From the NCBI GenBank assembly GCA_943328975.2, contig CALQCC020000011.1, positions 53,470 to 117,469 on the forward strand: 64,000 bases of DNA, read 5' to 3'. This stretch comes from Bordetella parapertussis (GTDB taxonomy: Bacteria > Acidobacteriota > Terriglobia > Bryobacterales > Bryobacteraceae). Shown here piece by piece: positions 1 to 8,440 of this stretch. The first letter of the stretch is position 1, and every line of letters starts with the position of its first letter. The notes beneath the pieces were generated by a model that saw only the letters and a program-made list of their open reading frames with translations, was not told the origin of the DNA and searched no databases. The position numbers and the translations under genes are program-made.

Positions 1-12
1 ACAACTGTTCGC

Positions 13-45
13 ACAGAGCCGCGACCGTGAGGGAGCGGACAGACG
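13..45. repeat. Arm of a dispersed inverted-repeat (REP/MITE-like) element
   Basis: These 33 bases match 8840..8872 at 32 of 33 positions, where the same segment is the right arm of an imperfect inverted repeat. Both copies end 2-4 bases before the stop codon of a leftward gene. The partner arm expected here would lie left of the window edge, so only half of the element is visible. Confidence 0.75.
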
Positions 46-47
46 CC

Positions 48-1049
48 CTACCTCGGAGCCAAGTGCTGCGGGTAGTGGTCGCTTTCGCAGACCATCTCCT
101 GGACCTCTTCACCCGGCGCGAGATCCCACACCACATGCCAGGTCCACGGCTTGGCGAACGCCCCAGGATCTTCAATCGTAATGTCCTTCTCCATGTGCCC
201 CAGGTCCGTACGTCGATAACGTTGCACCACGTGCAGCGCCTCCGTGTGCGGGAAGATGCCGACCCAACTGCGATCGTGGAATCCAATCGTGTCCACCACC
301 AACGTATCGCCGTCCCAATGCCCGATGGAGTGCCCCATCCAAGAAGGATCGATCACCTTAGGATGGTCGCGCCCGTCGAGGAAGACTTGATGGACACCGG
401 GAAGATTGCCCTCCCACAGAATGATCATGAGTCCGGGACTCTGAACAAGTTTGTATAAGAACGGATCCTTCAAAATCGGATCGCCCGGCAAACAGAACGA
501 CGACGGATGATCGCGCCCTCCGTCGGCCGCCCGCTGCTGGAACAGAGCGTCGGCCCATGGCAAGAGCATCGGCTGTTCCCCGCTGCCCGGCAACCCGAGC
601 CACACGCCTGAAAAGTCTGGCTTCCCGTCGGCCGTGCGCGGCACCGGACCAGAAGGCGCGGGCGAGCGGCTGCGAACAATGATCGCAATGTCGTCTCCAG
701 GAGTGCCGAGGTTCCCTCCCCACGGCATCGCAATATCGAGCCGCTGGACTTGTCCCGCTTGAATCGAGATGCCCGCTTGTGAGAACCGCTTGAACGTAAA
801 CCCGATGGTAGGGATCGTCAAATCGTAGGTGCCCGCCGGTAACCCGGACAGAGTGTAGCTTCCGTCAGCAATGCTGGACGCTTGATACACGGCACCGGTC
901 GTAGTGTTCTTGAATTGCACCGACGCGGTGGCCACCGGACCATTGTTCGGATCGGTGAGTCTCCCTCTGATCGCGCCGGTATCACTTTGCGCGAAAGCGG
1001 AAGCGCTGCAGAGAGACAGAATGAGCGCGATGGCTCCGGGCCGTAACAT
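48..1049 (-). CDS. Secreted protein: carboxypeptidase-regulatory-like domain + PDxSGVW domain
   Basis: 333-aa exported protein of unknown function. Residues 1-20 form a signal peptide ending SAFAQ. Residues about 25-105 look like a CarboxypepD_reg-type beta sandwich (GAIRGRLTD, DGSYTLSGLPAGTYDL). Residues about 138-333 form a domain shared with the products at 1870, 2917 and 19971: PDFSGVW, DPSWMGHS, HWDGDTLVVDTIGF, then ITIEDP and a late Cys. I know no named function for it. The conserved Trp, Asp and His residues and the export signal suggest a periplasmic or surface beta-rich protein. It is divergent from the gene at 1091. The repeat arm at 13..45 sits immediately past its stop. Start: ATG just ahead of the signal peptide. 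Confidence 0.85.
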   Translation of the reverse strand: MLRPGAIALILSLCSASAFAQSDTGAIRGRLTDPNNGPVATASVQFKNTTTGAVYQASSIADGSYTLSGLPAGTYDLTIPTIGFTFKRFSQAGISIQAGQVQRLDIAMPWGGNLGTPGDDIAIIVRSRSPAPSGPVPRTADGKPDFSGVWLGLPGSGEQPMLLPWADALFQQRAADGGRDHPSSFCLPGDPILKDPFLYKLVQSPGLMIILWEGNLPGVHQVFLDGRDHPKVIDPSWMGHSIGHWDGDTLVVDTIGFHDRSWVGIFPHTEALHVVQRYRRTDLGHMEKDITIEDPGAFAKPWTWHVVWDLAPGEEVQEMVCESDHYPQHLAPR

Positions 1050-1090
1050 GCAACCATCCTACAACACGGCTTCTGTGTCACATTAGAACG

Positions 1091-1621
1091 GTGACTCTAG
1101 TCAGCATCCTCCGCTGGGCCGTAGAGCTCGTCTATTTTCGCTTGTTGCTGGGCGCAGGACTGACGTTCAAGAAAAGCACCAGAGCCGGCTTGGGAAGTCT
1201 GCCCATGGTCGCCACCTTCTGGATCTTGATGGTGCAAGTTCAGCGGGCGCAACCGTTTCTCCCGCTCGCAATTCCCGGAGCCGCTTTCCTTGTAGGCTCG
1301 CTTGTTCTCTTTCAATGGGCCTCGAACTCTGTGCGCGGCAAATTCTTTTCCTACATCGGCGATAGCGATACACCGCAGTTCGTCTTTCAAGGCGGACCCT
1401 TTGCCTACATCCGCAATCCGTTCTACACGAGCTACATGCTCGCTAATATCGCCGTCGCTGTCATGTATCCCAACTGGATCACTGCGGCAACAACGCTCGC
1501 GGCTTTCGCGATCTTCTGGCGAGCCGCGGCCTACGAAGAACGCAAGTTCGACAAGAGTCCGTGCGCGGCGGAGTACCGCGCTTACCTCACGCGCACGGGA
1601 CGCTTCTTCCCCAAGCTGTAA
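1091..1621 (+). CDS. Isoprenylcysteine carboxyl methyltransferase-like membrane protein
   Basis: 176-aa integral membrane protein with about four hydrophobic segments. The C-terminal half has the signature of the ICMT/phospholipid methyltransferase superfamily: GPFAYIRNP (residues 102-110), then EERKF (149-153) and RTGRFFP (168-174), which in this superfamily form the S-adenosylmethionine pocket near the membrane face. A membrane-bound methyltransferase acting on a lipid or thiol is likely; the substrate cannot be told from sequence. It begins at GTG, 41 bases from the divergent gene at 1049. The small gene at 1640 follows. Confidence 0.8.
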   Translation: MTLVSILRWAVELVYFRLLLGAGLTFKKSTRAGLGSLPMVATFWILMVQVQRAQPFLPLAIPGAAFLVGSLVLFQWASNSVRGKFFSYIGDSDTPQFVFQGGPFAYIRNPFYTSYMLANIAVAVMYPNWITAATTLAAFAIFWRAAAYEERKFDKSPCAAEYRAYLTRTGRFFPKL

Positions 1622-1627
1622 GTGATC

Positions 1628-1633
1628 TACAAT
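1628..1633 (+). promoter_or_regulatory. Candidate -10 element for a leaderless transcript
   Basis: TACAAT lies exactly 6 bases before the ATG at 1640, so a start site about 7 bases downstream would coincide with the start codon. No good -35 is visible, and the hexamer overlaps the end of the preceding gene's region. Confidence 0.35.
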
Positions 1634-1639
1634 TGCCAG

Positions 1640-1840
1640 ATGCCCGTCTATCGCGTCCGATGGATTGCCCGTGGAGATCGCACCCAACCGCGTAACACGT
1701 ATCTCGCCGCCACTGACCCCAACGAAGCGATCGGTGGAGCACTCGACGTCCACAATCCCACCGAAGGGGACTTCGAGATCCAATCCGTGACCGACGTTTC
1801 GGATTACCGCCCGCAGCTAGATCCGGACGAGGACGAGTAG
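1640..1840 (+). CDS. Small hypothetical acidic protein
   Basis: 66-aa protein of unknown function. It starts PVYRVRWIARGD, has an AATDPNEAI stretch in the middle and ends in an acidic tail (DPDEDE). No signal peptide or membrane segment is seen. A GTG at 1622 would extend it by six residues, but the ATG at 1640 fits the conserved-looking beginning better. It is followed after 29 bases by the gene at 1870. Probably a small cytoplasmic protein; no recognised family. Confidence 0.6.
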   Translation: MPVYRVRWIARGDRTQPRNTYLAATDPNEAIGGALDVHNPTEGDFEIQSVTDVSDYRPQLDPDEDE

Positions 1841-1869
1841 GACGCCATTTCTGCATAGGAGGTCGTAGC

Positions 1870-2907
1870 ATGAGAATCCTGTTCTTTGCCGCAGCACTCT
1901 GGGCCGTTCCGGCTGGTGCGCAGGCGCCACCGTCTCCCGCGAAACCGAAGCCCCCGGTCGCGCCCCGCGTTGTTCCGCCCGCGCGCATTCGAGAATTCAA
2001 AGCCGACACGACGTCGCTGCAACCTGGCCAATCGGCAACGCTTCTCTGGACCGTGGAAAATCCCACCACGACCACCATCACCGGACTGGGCGAAGTCGCC
2101 GCCGTCGGCAATCGACGTGTGACGCCGCAGGCGACAACAACCTACACACTCACAGTGCGTGGACCCAATGGGGAAGAATCGAAGTCGATCACGATCAATG
2201 TCGCGGGCACCCTAGCCGTGGGCATCGTGGGGGATCCCGGCGCGCCGAAGCCCACCCCGCGCATGGCCGATGGTCATCCCGACCTCACCGGCATCTATAA
2301 CCCCGGTTCCTTTTCCCAGATGTTCGGCGGACGCACCACGCGCGGCCAGAACGATCCGTTCACTGGCAAGTTGAAACCCGGTGCAGAGAAATTCAAAGTG
2401 GTCCGCGGCCCCGACGATCCAGGGCTCTACGCCAACTGCATGCCCACCGGGGTTCCGTTGGCGTACTTCGTCCCCTACCAGTGGCAGATCGTGCAAGGCC
2501 GCGACTCGGTCGTGATCATGTACGAATACCCGCACCTGTTCCGCGCCATCCCCATCGCCAGTGCAACCAACCCGGCGGAACATCCGGTGGACCCCGATCC
2601 CACGTGGATGGGGAACTCCGTCGCGCATTGGGAAGGCGACACGCTAGTGGTGGACATCGTCGGCTTCAACGACAAAACCGAACTGCCCGGCGGCTTCCGC
2701 CACACTGAAGACTTACACGTAGTGGAGCGTTTCACGCGCACCAGCTTTGATAACCTCGACTACGTTGCCACCATCGAAGATCCCAACGTCTTCGTGGAAC
2801 CGTGGAAGATCGAACGCGGGTTCCCCTTGCGGCCTGACCTGCAAGCAGTCTCCGAATTCGTGTGCGAAAATAACCGGGACTACACGCCGTTCTTCGAGAA
2901 GAAATAG
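1870..2907 (+). CDS. Secreted protein: Ig-like N-terminal domain + PDxSGVW domain
   Basis: 345 aa. Signal peptide at residues 1-18 (AVPAGAQA), then a Pro/Lys-rich linker. Residues about 35-115 form an Ig-like sandwich (LQPGQSATLLWTVENP, TTTYTLTV). A PDxSGVW-type domain follows: HPDLTGIYN, DPTWMGNSVAHWEGDTLVVD, HTEDLHVVERF, EFVCENN. A consensus Shine-Dalgarno AGGAGG (1857..1862) lies 7 bases before the ATG. The next gene is a close paralogue starting 9 bases after the stop, so this is a tandem duplication. Export is clear; biochemical role is not known. Confidence 0.85.
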   Translation: MRILFFAAALWAVPAGAQAPPSPAKPKPPVAPRVVPPARIREFKADTTSLQPGQSATLLWTVENPTTTTITGLGEVAAVGNRRVTPQATTTYTLTVRGPNGEESKSITINVAGTLAVGIVGDPGAPKPTPRMADGHPDLTGIYNPGSFSQMFGGRTTRGQNDPFTGKLKPGAEKFKVVRGPDDPGLYANCMPTGVPLAYFVPYQWQIVQGRDSVVIMYEYPHLFRAIPIASATNPAEHPVDPDPTWMGNSVAHWEGDTLVVDIVGFNDKTELPGGFRHTEDLHVVERFTRTSFDNLDYVATIEDPNVFVEPWKIERGFPLRPDLQAVSEFVCENNRDYTPFFEKK

Positions 2908-2916
2908 GAGCCTGTG

Positions 2917-3894
2917 ATGAAAACGTTTCTTTGTGCCGCACTGCTTTCGACCGTGATGTTTGCTCAGGCCCCGCCGCCCACGGCCGCGCCTGCGAAACCG
3001 GTGCGTATCCAGCCGCCCGCGCGCATTCTGGAGTTCCGCGCACAACAGACTTCCGTGCAAGCGGGCCAGCCAGTGATGCTGATTTGGGCGACTGAAAATC
3101 CCAACAGCGCAACGATCGCTCCGCAGCCGGGTCGCGTGACGCCGCGCGGCAGCCAGGCCGTCACGCCGACCGCGACAACAACATACACGCTCACCGTCAC
3201 CGGCCCGAACAATCAGACTGAGACACGCCAAGTCACCGTGAATGTCACTGGCAGCGTTGCCACCAGCAGCGCCGCGGCAGCCAAGCATCCCGATCTATCC
3301 GGCGTCTACAATTTCGGCGGAGGCGCCCCCGCAGGTCGCGGAGGTCCGGCTCCCGCTGGTCCCGAACTGAAGCCCGGCAAAGAGAACTTCCGCGTGGTGC
3401 GCGGACCCAACGACGCCGGCTACCTTTCTGACTGCATGCCCGTCGCCGGACCCGCCGCCTACAGCGTGCCCTATCCGTTCCAAATTCTCCAGAACGACAC
3501 CTTCGTCGTCATCTTCCACGAATATCCCGGCACCTTCCGCATCATTCCGACCAACGGTGGCGTGCATACGGTGGACCCGGACCCGACTTGGCTCGGCGAG
3601 TCCATCGGCAAGTGGGAAGGCGACACGCTGGTGGTGGACGCCATCGGTTTCAACACGCGCACGGAACTCAACAGCATGAAACATTCCGAAGCGCTGCACA
3701 TCGTCGAGCGTTTCAAGAAGGCGAGCGACGGCTCGCTGGAATACGAAGCGACGCTCGAAGACCCGGAAGTCTTCGTTCGCCCCTGGACCGTCACGCGCAC
3801 ATTCCCCTTGCGGGCCGATCTCAAGAAGATCGATGAATTTGTCTGCGAGAACAACAAGGACTACAAAGAGCTCTTCGTAACGCCCACCAAGTGA
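2917..3894 (+). CDS. Secreted protein: Ig-like + PDxSGVW domain (tandem paralogue)
   Basis: 325 aa, same architecture as the upstream gene: signal peptide ending MFAQA, a Pro-rich linker, an Ig-like domain (VQAGQPVMLIWATENP, TTTYTLTVTG) and a PDxSGVW domain (KHPDLSGVYNFGG, DPTWLGESIGKWEGDTLVVD, HSEALHIVERF, EFVCENN). A Gly/Ala/Pro-rich insert follows SGVYN and is absent from the paralogue. I chose the ATG at 2917 rather than the GTG at 2914 because GGAG at 2907..2910 is then 6 bases upstream. Its stop overlaps the GTG of the membrane gene at 3891 (GTGA), indicating coupled translation. Confidence 0.85.
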   Translation: MKTFLCAALLSTVMFAQAPPPTAAPAKPVRIQPPARILEFRAQQTSVQAGQPVMLIWATENPNSATIAPQPGRVTPRGSQAVTPTATTTYTLTVTGPNNQTETRQVTVNVTGSVATSSAAAAKHPDLSGVYNFGGGAPAGRGGPAPAGPELKPGKENFRVVRGPNDAGYLSDCMPVAGPAAYSVPYPFQILQNDTFVVIFHEYPGTFRIIPTNGGVHTVDPDPTWLGESIGKWEGDTLVVDAIGFNTRTELNSMKHSEALHIVERFKKASDGSLEYEATLEDPEVFVRPWTVTRTFPLRADLKKIDEFVCENNKDYKELFVTPTK

Positions 3895-4247
3895 TCGAGA
3901 ACAGCTGGGTCTTCCCCGCCTTGGAGGCCCTGCACGTCATCGGGCTGGCCTTGCTGGTGGGCAGCATCGTGCTCGGTGACTTGCGCACGCTCGGGTTGAC
4001 CAACTCCGCGCCGTCGGAACGCATCCAGAACATCGGCTTTTGGCTGATGGTGTTAACCGGACTTCCGATGTTCGCAGCCGGCGTGGACCGGTATCGCGAG
4101 AACCCCGCGTTCGTGGTGAAGATGGCCTTGCTGGTCATCGTGCTGGCGATTCCCAAGAAGCCGACTCGGGCCCACGCGATCTTCTCGCTAGCACTGTGGA
4201 CGTTGATCGTAGTTGCTGCCAGGGCGGTCATCGACTTCGATGTCTGA
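3891..4247 (+). CDS. DUF6644-like small membrane protein
   Basis: 118-aa integral membrane protein with three to four hydrophobic segments. It starts SWVFPALEALHVIGLALLVGSI and contains LGDLRTLGL and NPAFVVKMALL. This pattern (W..ALHV.G..LLVGSI...DLR) matches what I recall of the DUF6644 family, which has no assigned function. The conserved His in the first helix could bind a cofactor; that is inference. GTG start overlaps the preceding stop by 4 bases, and it overlaps the next gene by 8 bases. Confidence 0.7.
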   Translation: MIENSWVFPALEALHVIGLALLVGSIVLGDLRTLGLTNSAPSERIQNIGFWLMVLTGLPMFAAGVDRYRENPAFVVKMALLVIVLAIPKKPTRAHAIFSLALWTLIVVAARAVIDFDV

Positions 4248-4545
4248 GTTCATCGCGATCTGGTACCAGCCCCTGCTGGGAGCGCTGCACATGCTGGGGA
4301 TCGCCTGGTTCGGGACGACACTACTGATCGAGGCACCGCTTCTACGCCGGATCGGGGTGCTCTGGATGGTCGCGACCGGTGCGCTGCTGTTCGCGGTCAA
4401 CGCCGAGCGCGTCTATGCGAGTACGTCGTTCCGCATCAAGCTAGCTTTACTGCTGACGTTGCTGTTCGTGCGCAGGCCGCGATGGTTAGTGCTGAGCCTG
4501 TGGGCCGCCGTGATCTTCGCGGCGCGCGGCATCGCGTACTTCTAG
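4240..4545 (+). CDS. DUF6644-like small membrane protein (second copy)
   Basis: 101-aa membrane protein starting SEFIAIWYQP, related to its upstream neighbour: LGALHMLGIAWFGT..., a middle helix, then STSFRIKLALLLTLLFVRRPRW and a last helix with IFAARGIAYF (compare VVAARAVIDF in the neighbour). The ATG at 4240 overlaps the previous stop. The two proteins probably act together, perhaps as a heterodimer. Its stop overlaps that of the convergent gene at 4542 by three bases. Confidence 0.7.
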   Translation: MSEFIAIWYQPLLGALHMLGIAWFGTTLLIEAPLLRRIGVLWMVATGALLFAVNAERVYASTSFRIKLALLLTLLFVRRPRWLVLSLWAAVIFAARGIAYF

Positions 4546-5147
4546 TCGCCGGCCAGCAGCGCGAACATCTTCCATTCCCCGCGCTCGTTCTTCTGGAAGA
4601 TAGCCCGGTAACCGACCGGGCTCGCGATGTACGTCGCGGACACGTAGCCCTTTTCGCCTTGCAGCGTAGTGACCTTCCACCATTCCGCACCCTGATCGTC
4701 TACACGCACGATGTCGTAGGAAAGTTGACGCACTCCACGAGACGTGGACGCAGGAGCCTCGCGTAACCACACTCCCTGACCGGTGATCGCTGCGTAGTCG
4801 AACGGATCAAGATCATCGGGGAACTTCGAAAACACGTAGGGAATGCTGAACTTTTGCGCTTTCCACGCCCCGCCCATCCGGAGCAATCGTTCGAGCACAG
4901 GCCACTCAGGATGGAAATTGGCGACGCCATCATCCCCACCGAAACCGTTCTTGATGTCAGGATGCACAAGCGCGACTAACGCAGCACGGTCCTGATTGGC
5001 GACGGCGTCCTTCAACTTGGCGAGGTAAGCCACCAGCGAAGGATCGCGCCCAGCCTCATCGACAGGCAGCAACCGGCGCGTCTGTGCCAGCAGCGGGATC
5101 GCGAATAAAAGCGCTAGCGCGGCACGGCGAGCGATTGGATTTGCCAT
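4542..5147 (-). CDS. Secreted SH3-domain protein (downstream tandem copy)
   Basis: 201 aa. Signal peptide at residues 1-21 (LLFAIPLLAQ), a helical segment (AYLAKLKDAVANQDRAAL) and a C-terminal bacterial-SH3-like domain (GQGVWLREAPA, LSYDIVRV, WWKVTTLQGEKGYVSA, YIASPVGYRAIF). Such domains usually bind peptidoglycan or protein ligands in the periplasm. The chosen ATG directly precedes the signal peptide and lies 34 bases inside the upstream gene. It is a paralogue of that gene, with the same domain order and the same PVGYRA end motif. Exact role unknown. Confidence 0.75.
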   Translation of the reverse strand: MANPIARRAALALLFAIPLLAQTRRLLPVDEAGRDPSLVAYLAKLKDAVANQDRAALVALVHPDIKNGFGGDDGVANFHPEWPVLERLLRMGGAWKAQKFSIPYVFSKFPDDLDPFDYAAITGQGVWLREAPASTSRGVRQLSYDIVRVDDQGAEWWKVTTLQGEKGYVSATYIASPVGYRAIFQKNERGEWKMFALLAGD

Positions 5148-5824
5148 GAACCCTCGGCGTTCTTGGAGAAACAAGCGCGGTATCCAGCGGGGCTGTAGAG
5201 ATACGCGATCGGCACGTAGCCCTCCGCGCCCGCGACCGTGCGCACCTTGGTCCACTCCGGACCGCGTTCCAGCACTTCAACAATATCGTACGCGAGCGTC
5301 GCCACCACCCGACCCGTCGTAGACTGCGTCGCGCGCAGGCGCACGTCGGGATTCAACACGACTTGATGTTTGGAACGATCGAGGTCAGGTGGGAACTGCA
5401 CGCCGACATACGGTCCACAGAACTGCGCGTCCACCCACACGCCGCGTAACGACAGGATCTGGGTGATGACGCCGTAAACGGAGGCGTCGCGATCGGCAAG
5501 TCCCCAGGCGGTGAAGAACGCTGAGGGTCCGCTCATATCGCGCATACCGAGCTCGATGTTCGGAGCCAGCATCGCCAGCAGCGCATCGCGATCCTTGCGC
5601 TTCAAGACATCCTTGAGCTTCACGAAAAAAGCCGCGAGAGATTTCTCGCGGCCTGATTCATCAATCGGTGGAGGTAGCGTGCGGGTGGGCACAACGACCG
5701 CCGGTGGAGCAACAGCAACAGGTGCTGCTTTGGATTTCGGAACAACCTTGGCTTTCGATTTCGAAGCCTGTGCCGACGCGAGGCTTGCGGCCAGCAATAA
5801 GACCGCAAGCACCCGTGCCGACAT
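5114..5824 (-). CDS. Secreted SH3-domain protein (upstream tandem copy)
   Basis: 236 aa. Signal peptide (LLLAASLASAQA), a Lys/Ala/Pro/Val-rich low-complexity linker up to about residue 45, a helical segment (FFVKLKDVLKRKDRDALLAM), then an SH3-like domain (DVRLRATQS, LAYDIVEVLERGPEWTKV, AGAEGYVPIAYLYSPAGYRACF). The basic linker may cross the cell wall or bind an acidic polymer (inference). Downstream of pnp by 4 bases on the same strand, so possibly transcribed with it. The end overlaps the start of its paralogue. Confidence 0.75.
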   Translation of the reverse strand: MSARVLAVLLLAASLASAQASKSKAKVVPKSKAAPVAVAPPAVVVPTRTLPPPIDESGREKSLAAFFVKLKDVLKRKDRDALLAMLAPNIELGMRDMSGPSAFFTAWGLADRDASVYGVITQILSLRGVWVDAQFCGPYVGVQFPPDLDRSKHQVVLNPDVRLRATQSTTGRVVATLAYDIVEVLERGPEWTKVRTVAGAEGYVPIAYLYSPAGYRACFSKNAEGSWQIQSLAVPR

Positions 5825-5828
5825 GAGA

Positions 5829-7946
5829 TTACGCCTTGGCGGGCTCTTCGCCCTTGAGTTTGTCGCGCTGTTCCTTGAGGATCGCCTTGCGGGACAACTT
5901 GATCTTGTTGCCTTCCAAGCCCAGAACCTTCACCAGGATCTGGTCGCCCTCATTAAGTTCGTCGCGGACCTGCTTGATGCGATTCTCGGCGATTTCCGAG
6001 ATGTGCAGCAAGCCGTCGGTGCCCGGGAAGATCTCGACGAAGGCGCCGAAATCAACGATGCGGACAACCTTGCCCAGGTAGGTCTTGCCGATTTCCGCAA
6101 CCGCGCAGATATCGGTGACCATCTGGATGCACTTGTCGGCGGCGGTGCCGTCGGAAGAGAAGATCTTGACTGCGCCCGTGTCGTCGACGTCGATTTTGCA
6201 ACCGGTCGCTTCGACGATGCCACGGATCACCTTGCCGCCAGGTCCGATCAGTTCGCGGATCTTGTCGGTCGGAATCTGCAGCGTGAAGATGCGCGGAGCG
6301 TAGGCGGACATCGTGGTGCGCGGCTCAGAGATCACCGTGCTCATGCGGTCCAGGATGTGGAGGCGAGCCTTGCGGGCCTGCTCCAACGCTTCCGTGAGGA
6401 TGGAGTGGGTAACGTTCGGCACCTTGATATCCATCTGCAGAGCGGTGATGCCAGCGGTGGTGCCGGCAACCTTGAAGTCCATGTCGCCGTAGTGATCTTC
6501 GGCGCCGGCGATGTCGGTGAGAACTGCGTAGTCCTTACCTTCGAGCACCAAGCCCATGGCGATACCAGCGACCGGAGCGCTGATCGGCACACCGGCGTCC
6601 ATCAAGCTGAGGGTCGCACCGCAAACCGAGGCCATCGAACTGGAACCGTTCGATTCCAAAATGTCGCTGACGCAACGCATCGTGTACGGGAAAGTTTTGT
6701 CGTCCGGAATCACAGCGGCTAGCGCGCGTTCGGCCAGTGCACCGTGTCCGATTTCGCGACGGCCCGCGCCGCGCATGAAGCCGACTTCGCCGACGCTGAA
6801 CGGCGGGAAGTTGTAGTGCAGCATCCAGCGCTTGCTGGTTTCGGTCGGGTCGAGCAGTTCAATGCGCTGTTCGTCGTCCTTGGTTCCCAGGGTCGCGGTG
6901 ACCAGGGCCTGGGTTTCGCCACGCTGGAAGAGCGCCGAACCATGGGTACGCGGCAGGATGCCGATTTCGGAATCGATGGCGCGAACTTCGTCGAACTTGC
7001 GGCCATCCGGACGGCGCTTGGCCTTCAACATTTCGTCGCGGAAGATCTTTTCCTTCAGCGCGTCGAAAATCTTCTTGCCTTCGGCCTGTTGCTCTTCCGG
7101 CAGAGCGTCGATCGCCTTGTGCTTGCATTCGTCGATGCGCGCATAGCTGTCGAGCTTGCTGTACTTCTTGGTATCGAGCGCGTCGGTCAGGTCGACACGA
7201 ACGGCCTTCTCGATGGTCGCGGCCAAGGTGGCGTCCAGCACGGCTGGCGTGTAAACACGCTTGGTCTTGCCACACAGAGCCATCAACTTGCGGATGCCCG
7301 CGGCGATCTTTTTGCAGCAATCGTGGCCGAATTCAATGGCGGCCAAAACTTCGGCTTCGCTCACTTGGCTCGCGCCCGCTTCCACCATCACGATACCTTC
7401 TTCGGTACCCGCGACAATGATGTTGAGTTTAGAGACCTTCGCTTCTTCATACGTCGGGTTGGCGATCAGCTTGCCGTCAACCATGCCGACTTTGACGCCG
7501 CCGAGTACGTGGGCGAACGGAATGTCGGAGATGGCCAAGGCTGCGCCTGCGCCGAGGATGGCGAGCGACTGGGGATCACGCTTGGGGTCGGCGGAGAGCA
7601 CGAACGCGATGACCTGCGTCTCATGCGAATAACCTTCGGGGAACAACGGACGGATCGGGCGATCGATCATGCGGCTGGTCAGGGTTTCTTTTTCCTGCAT
7701 CCGGCCTTCGCGCTTGATGAAACCACCCGGGAAACGGCCTGCCGCGTAGGTGTATTCGCGATAGTCCACCGTCAGGGGGAAGAAGTTGGCTCCGACCTTG
7801 GGTTTGTCGGCTCCGCAAGCCGAGATCAGAACGACGGATTCACCGGAGCGCACAACAACGGCGCCGTTGGCCTGCTTGGCCATCTTCCCGGATTCGAGCG
7901 TAATAATCTGCCCGCCACCCAGGTCTACTTCAACAATATGCAACAT
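5829..7946 (-). CDS. pnp: Polynucleotide phosphorylase
   Basis: 705 aa, the normal length for PNPase. This 3'-to-5' exoribonuclease degrades RNA phosphorolytically in the cytoplasmic degradosome. Two RNase PH-like halves are visible, the second beginning near DGRKFDEVRAID (about residue 325), with the all-helical linker between. Near the C-terminus come a KH domain (DKIRELIGPGGKVIRGI, about 560-620) and an S1 RNA-binding domain (GKVVRIVDFGAFVEIFPG, about 630-695). Gene order rpsO-pnp is the classic one, with a stem-loop in the 150-base spacer. ATG start at 7946. Confidence 0.97.
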   Translation of the reverse strand: MLHIVEVDLGGGQIITLESGKMAKQANGAVVVRSGESVVLISACGADKPKVGANFFPLTVDYREYTYAAGRFPGGFIKREGRMQEKETLTSRMIDRPIRPLFPEGYSHETQVIAFVLSADPKRDPQSLAILGAGAALAISDIPFAHVLGGVKVGMVDGKLIANPTYEEAKVSKLNIIVAGTEEGIVMVEAGASQVSEAEVLAAIEFGHDCCKKIAAGIRKLMALCGKTKRVYTPAVLDATLAATIEKAVRVDLTDALDTKKYSKLDSYARIDECKHKAIDALPEEQQAEGKKIFDALKEKIFRDEMLKAKRRPDGRKFDEVRAIDSEIGILPRTHGSALFQRGETQALVTATLGTKDDEQRIELLDPTETSKRWMLHYNFPPFSVGEVGFMRGAGRREIGHGALAERALAAVIPDDKTFPYTMRCVSDILESNGSSSMASVCGATLSLMDAGVPISAPVAGIAMGLVLEGKDYAVLTDIAGAEDHYGDMDFKVAGTTAGITALQMDIKVPNVTHSILTEALEQARKARLHILDRMSTVISEPRTTMSAYAPRIFTLQIPTDKIRELIGPGGKVIRGIVEATGCKIDVDDTGAVKIFSSDGTAADKCIQMVTDICAVAEIGKTYLGKVVRIVDFGAFVEIFPGTDGLLHISEIAENRIKQVRDELNEGDQILVKVLGLEGNKIKLSRKAILKEQRDKLKGEEPAKA

Positions 7947-8040
7947 GTAGTCAATCTTCCTTTAATCGCCCATTTTCAAGAAATGCTGATTAAGAAAGAC
8001 TTCGGAGGCATGCCCGTGGAAACTCAACCCTGAGTACCAA

Positions 8041-8080
8041 CGGTTTTGCACCGACCACTATGGCCGGTGCGCGAGAACCG
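8041..8080 (-). promoter_or_regulatory. Stem-loop between rpsO and pnp
   Basis: A two-part hairpin: outer arms CGGTT (8041..8045) and AACCG (8076..8080), inner arms GCACCG (8048..8053) and CGGTGC (8065..8070), loop of 11 bases. It lies 16 bases after rpsO ends. In Escherichia coli the same spacer has a terminator and an RNase III site that controls pnp. Here it could be an attenuator or processing site. No strong U-tract follows. Confidence 0.55.
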
Positions 8081-8096
8081 ATTCGAATATGTGTGC

Positions 8097-8366
8097 TTAG
8101 CGCCGGATGCCCAGACTTGTGATCAGGGTCTTATAACGCTCAGGGCTGCGAGACCGCAGGTAGTCGAGCAGACGGCGGCGCCGGGCCACCATCAACAGGA
8201 GTCCGCGGCGCGAGTGATGATCCTTCGCGTGCGACTTGAAGTGGAGAGTCAACTCCCCAATTCGCCGACTCAATACCGCAACTTGCACCTCTGGCGAACC
8301 CGTATCCAACTTGTGGACCCGGAACTCCGAAATGACTTTTAATTTTGCTTCGCCCGCCAGTGCCAT
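8097..8366 (-). CDS. rpsO: 30S ribosomal protein S15
   Basis: 89 aa, full length for S15, a primary 16S rRNA-binding protein of the small subunit. Family motifs are intact: [44 protein letters not shown] and the C-terminal [16 protein letters not shown] at 8366. It heads the rpsO-pnp pair. The leader has no strong Shine-Dalgarno close to the ATG. Confidence 0.98.
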   Translation of the reverse strand: MALAGEAKLKVISEFRVHKLDTGSPEVQVAVLSRRIGELTLHFKSHAKDHHSRRGLLLMVARRRRLLDYLRSRSPERYKTLITSLGIRR

Positions 8367-8440
8367 TCGAGACTCGATACTCCTCGTCTAGTCTTAATCT
8401 TTAAGTACTCCGTAAGGATAGCACACACTGACATCAGAAG

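Noticed and set aside
5511..8033. Long plus-strand open frames (403 and 429 aa) opposite pnp
   Set aside because: Antisense shadows of the pnp gene; their translations have low-complexity Arg/His/Asp-rich character and no family pattern.
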